From SAT2750 sp964476375 (GTDB taxonomy: Bacteria > Planctomycetota > Planctomycetia > Pirellulales > Pirellulaceae), in NCBI GenBank assembly GCA_964476375.1, contig CAYYZW010000350.1:1-8100 (forward strand): a stretch of DNA of 8,100 bases, in the 5' to 3' direction. Positions within the stretch are counted from its first letter, which is position 1. Every line of letters starts with the position of its first letter. A program made the translations under genes and the position numbers. This document shows, piece by piece, positions 6,726-8,100 of this stretch. Under the pieces are notes generated by a model, which worked only from the letters and a program-made list of their open reading frames with translations, did no database searches and was not told the origin of the DNA.

Positions 6726-7748
6726 TCATCGCTGTAATAGATTCTCTCGCACACCGGCGATCTGCCGCTCCCGGATTCCTGGCAATGCCTCCGGATTGAA
6801 AGGGATCGGTCTGCCCAGTAACCATGCCAGGCGTTGATGCGATGAAGTCCGGATTGCTGAATCGGGGTGTGTCATCAGACAGAGCCAGGTGGAGGGACTG
6901 CTCTGGAGCCAGCTTGTTACCGACAACGGTGTGTCGGCGGAGGGGAGGGAGAGGGACTCACAGATCCTGCGGATCCGCAAACGCTGCTCGGCATTCAGAC
7001 TGCGGTCGTCGATTTCGGAAAGGATGCCGATAATCTCCTGGCCCATCGCCCGGATTGCAATATCGGCGGCTCGCCGCTGCCGGTAAGGGCCGCTGCCTAA
7101 TTCCCCGATTTTTTTTCGCAAGAGATCCATATCGATTGCGGGCGGGGCCAGGGCGGAGCGGATCAGGTTTGTTTCCACGGTCTCGATCCAGTGCCCCAGG
7201 TGCCAGTTTTGCCGGAGCGTCTGGAGCAGCGGGACCAGGTGCTCCTGGCACTCCCGGGGGTGTTCGAGAAACAGGAGCCAGAGATGAGGTGCATGGTATT
7301 GCCGGCTATCCTCCTCCCCGAGCTGCAAGCGAACCTGGTGAAGATCCTGGTGGAGAAGGACAGAGGGCTGATTCGAACTCGAGGGGGTCTGCCGTAGTGT
7401 CAGTAATTTCTTGCCGTGGACATTGAGCGTGAGCACGTTGTCCGGGCTTTGCCGCTCGTAATGCAACAACAGGATGTTGTTGTTGATACGGAAGTCGATG
7501 TGCTCGCGAACCATGATCTCATGGTGGTTGACCGTGATCGAGCGATTTTGACCACGCCGTATGTCACGCACTTCCAGTCGTCCCCGTACAAGTTCAAAGC
7601 GAGCCCATCGAAGTCGCTCGAAAAGTGCCTGGTCGATCGGTTCCTGGGCCGTGGCAGGTGGATGGCAGGGCAGGGAATTGAAACACAGTACCAGGGCAGC
7701 GAACATGACCTGGTATCGCAATAAGAATTGCCTGATCGACCGACCCAT
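6726..7748 (-). CDS. Secreted protein of unknown function with a HEAT-like segment
   Basis: Predicted 340-residue exported protein that I do not recognise as a named family. Residues 1-34 form a signal peptide: basic start (G-R-S-I-R), hydrophobic core about 14-26, and an A-T-A site at 32-34. Residues about 40-150 look beta-rich, with alternating hydrophobic residues. Residues about 208-265 (K-I-G-E-L-G-S-G-P-Y-R-Q-R-R-A-A, then M-G-Q-E, then R-L-R-I-R-R-I) closely resemble the HEAT-like block common in planctomycete secreted proteins, which typically reads as a short 'L-x-S-x-x-Y-x-x-R-x-x-A' repeat. The rest is histidine-, glutamine- and arginine-rich, with no catalytic motif seen. ATG 7748 is chosen because a weak AGGTG lies 6 bases upstream; a GTG at 7757 would add three residues. 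It converges on the DUF1598-type gene. A role in the cell envelope is only an inference from the signal peptide. Confidence 0.78.
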   Translation of the reverse strand: MGRSIRQFLLRYQVMFAALVLCFNSLPCHPPATAQEPIDQALFERLRWARFELVRGRLEVRDIRRGQNRSITVNHHEIMVREHIDFRINNNILLLHYERQSPDNVLTLNVHGKKLLTLRQTPSSSNQPSVLLHQDLHQVRLQLGEEDSRQYHAPHLWLLFLEHPRECQEHLVPLLQTLRQNWHLGHWIETVETNLIRSALAPPAIDMDLLRKKIGELGSGPYRQRRAADIAIRAMGQEIIGILSEIDDRSLNAEQRLRIRRICESLSLPSADTPLSVTSWLQSSPSTWLCLMTHPDSAIRTSSHQRLAWLLGRPIPFNPEALPGIRERQIAGVRENLLQR

Positions 7749-7770
7749 CGTCCACACCTACCCCGTGGTG

Positions 7771-7818
7771 ACACTTGTCTGCCTGGCCCCGGTAAGAGGT
7801 ACCGGGCGGGAGAAGTGT
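7771..7818 (-). repeat. Composite inverted repeat upstream of the secreted-protein gene
   Basis: An inner perfect 7-bp stem, CCCGGTA (7788-7794) with TACCGGG (7800-7806), closes a 5-base loop. An outer 6-bp stem, ACACTT (7771-7776) with AAGTGT (7813-7818), encloses it across an asymmetric internal loop. It lies 23-70 bases upstream of ATG 7748, so it would be a leader hairpin or an operator. There is no U-tract downstream on either strand. Confidence 0.55.
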
Positions 7819-7861
7819 AGCGAAATCAGACTACCGGCAGCAGGCCAATTTGAATTCAGGG

Positions 7862-7881
7862 CTGGCTGGGAAAAGAGCCAG
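7862..7881 (-). terminator. Weak hairpin just after the right-edge gene
   Basis: CTGGCT (7862-7867) pairs with AGCCAG (7876-7881), with an 8-base loop, starting 5 bases beyond the minus-strand stop at 7887. The position suits a terminator, but no T-run follows on the minus strand, so the call is weak. Confidence 0.25.
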
Positions 7882-7886
7882 GATTT

Positions 7887-8100
7887 CTAGCGGCGACCTT
7901 CGTTCAGTTCGCGCTCGATCCGGTTGAATCGCTCCTGGAGACGGCGGATTTCACCGTGGAGTTCCTCGATGGCACCATGCAGCTGCCGGATCGGGTCTTC
8001 GCCCTCATGCTCACGTTCGGCGTGCTCACGTTGGTCGTGCTCACGTTCGTAGAGATCACGTTGGTAGTGCTAAAGATGGTAGTGAACCAGATGGTCGAAA
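7887..8100 (-). pseudogene. C-terminal part of a coiled-coil protein interrupted by an in-frame TAG
   Basis: Reading leftwards from the window edge, one frame encodes nine residues (F-D-H-L-V-H-Y-H-L), a TAG (8072-8070), then 60 residues ending at TAG 7889-7887. The last 32 residues form a strict heptad coiled coil, with L, I, L, I, L, F, I and L alternating at steps of 4 and 3, which argues that this frame is coding. Before it is a repeated charged segment (E-R-E-H-D, Q-R-E-H-A, E-R-E-H-E). There is no ATG, GTG or TTG between the two stops, so the downstream part has no start of its own. The internal TAG may be a nonsense mutation (one change from CAG), a sequencing error, or readthrough. 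Caution: the plus-strand frame with the same codon boundaries is open from 7854 to the window end and reads as hydrophobic, but it has no ribosome binding site. The upstream part is outside the window and the function is unknown. Confidence 0.5.
8008..8097 (-). repeat. Degenerate 15-bp tandem repeat, six units
   Basis: Consecutive 15-bp units start at 8008, 8023, 8038, 8053, 8068 and 8083. The first three begin TGCTCACGTT; the later ones drift, but units end in GGTAG, CGTAG, GGTCG or GGCG. In the coiled-coil frame each unit encodes five residues, going from E-R-E-H-x to Q-R-D-L-Y, H-L-stop-H-Y and H-L-V-H-Y. The repeat may continue beyond the window. Confidence 0.75.

Noticed and set aside
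8008..8097. Short repeats as a CRISPR array
   Set aside because: The units are 15 bp, contiguous, without spacers, and keep a reading frame, so this is a coding tandem repeat.
7854..8100. Plus-strand frame open to the right edge with a hydrophobic translation
   Set aside because: It shares codon boundaries with the minus frame, so it is open largely by mirror effect; no ribosome binding site precedes GTG 7956 or ATG 7977. Kept as an alternative, not as a feature.

Overview
The window looks like ordinary chromosomal DNA of a planctomycete (Planctomycetota, probably Pirellula/Rhodopirellula-like). The signs are a GC-rich sequence, a DUF1598-type secreted protein, a lipoprotein fusing LolA-like, thioredoxin-like and beta-propeller parts, and a secreted protein with a planctomycete-style HEAT-like block. 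These assignments come from reading translated motifs by eye; no database search was possible. I see no rRNA, tRNA, CRISPR array, insertion sequence or phage gene.

Layout, left to right. Positions 1-94 are an unassigned flank. On the minus strand, a LarA-family (lactate racemase domain, DUF2088) gene (2277 to 1060) overlaps by ATGA a YgfZ/GcvT-like folate-binding gene (1063 to 95), so the two are almost certainly co-transcribed. The LarA-like protein keeps the family fold signatures but lacks most residues that hold the nickel-pincer cofactor in true LarA. Its gene also contains a perfect 20-bp palindrome. A short divergent intergenic region (2278-2424) holds candidate promoters for both directions and a good ribosome binding site for the plus-strand gene.

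On the plus strand follow the large three-part lipoprotein (2425-4842), a 146-bp leader rich in inverted repeats (4843-4988), and a secreted DUF1598-type protein (4989-6719). These two may share a transcript. The second converges, with only 6 bp between the stops, on a minus-strand gene for a secreted protein of unknown function (7748 to 6726). Upstream of that gene lies a 138-bp gap with two inverted repeats. Beyond the gap, the right edge holds the C-terminal part of a coiled-coil protein on the minus strand, interrupted by an in-frame TAG and carrying a degenerate 15-bp tandem repeat.

Functionally, the left pair suggests a cytoplasmic cofactor or Fe-S maintenance protein coupled to a LarA relative of altered chemistry. 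The centre encodes exported, envelope-associated proteins of unknown role. I find no clear novel multi-gene system. The best leads are the cofactor-less LarA relative, the degenerate-thioredoxin propeller lipoprotein, the structured leaders, and the amber-interrupted repeat gene.
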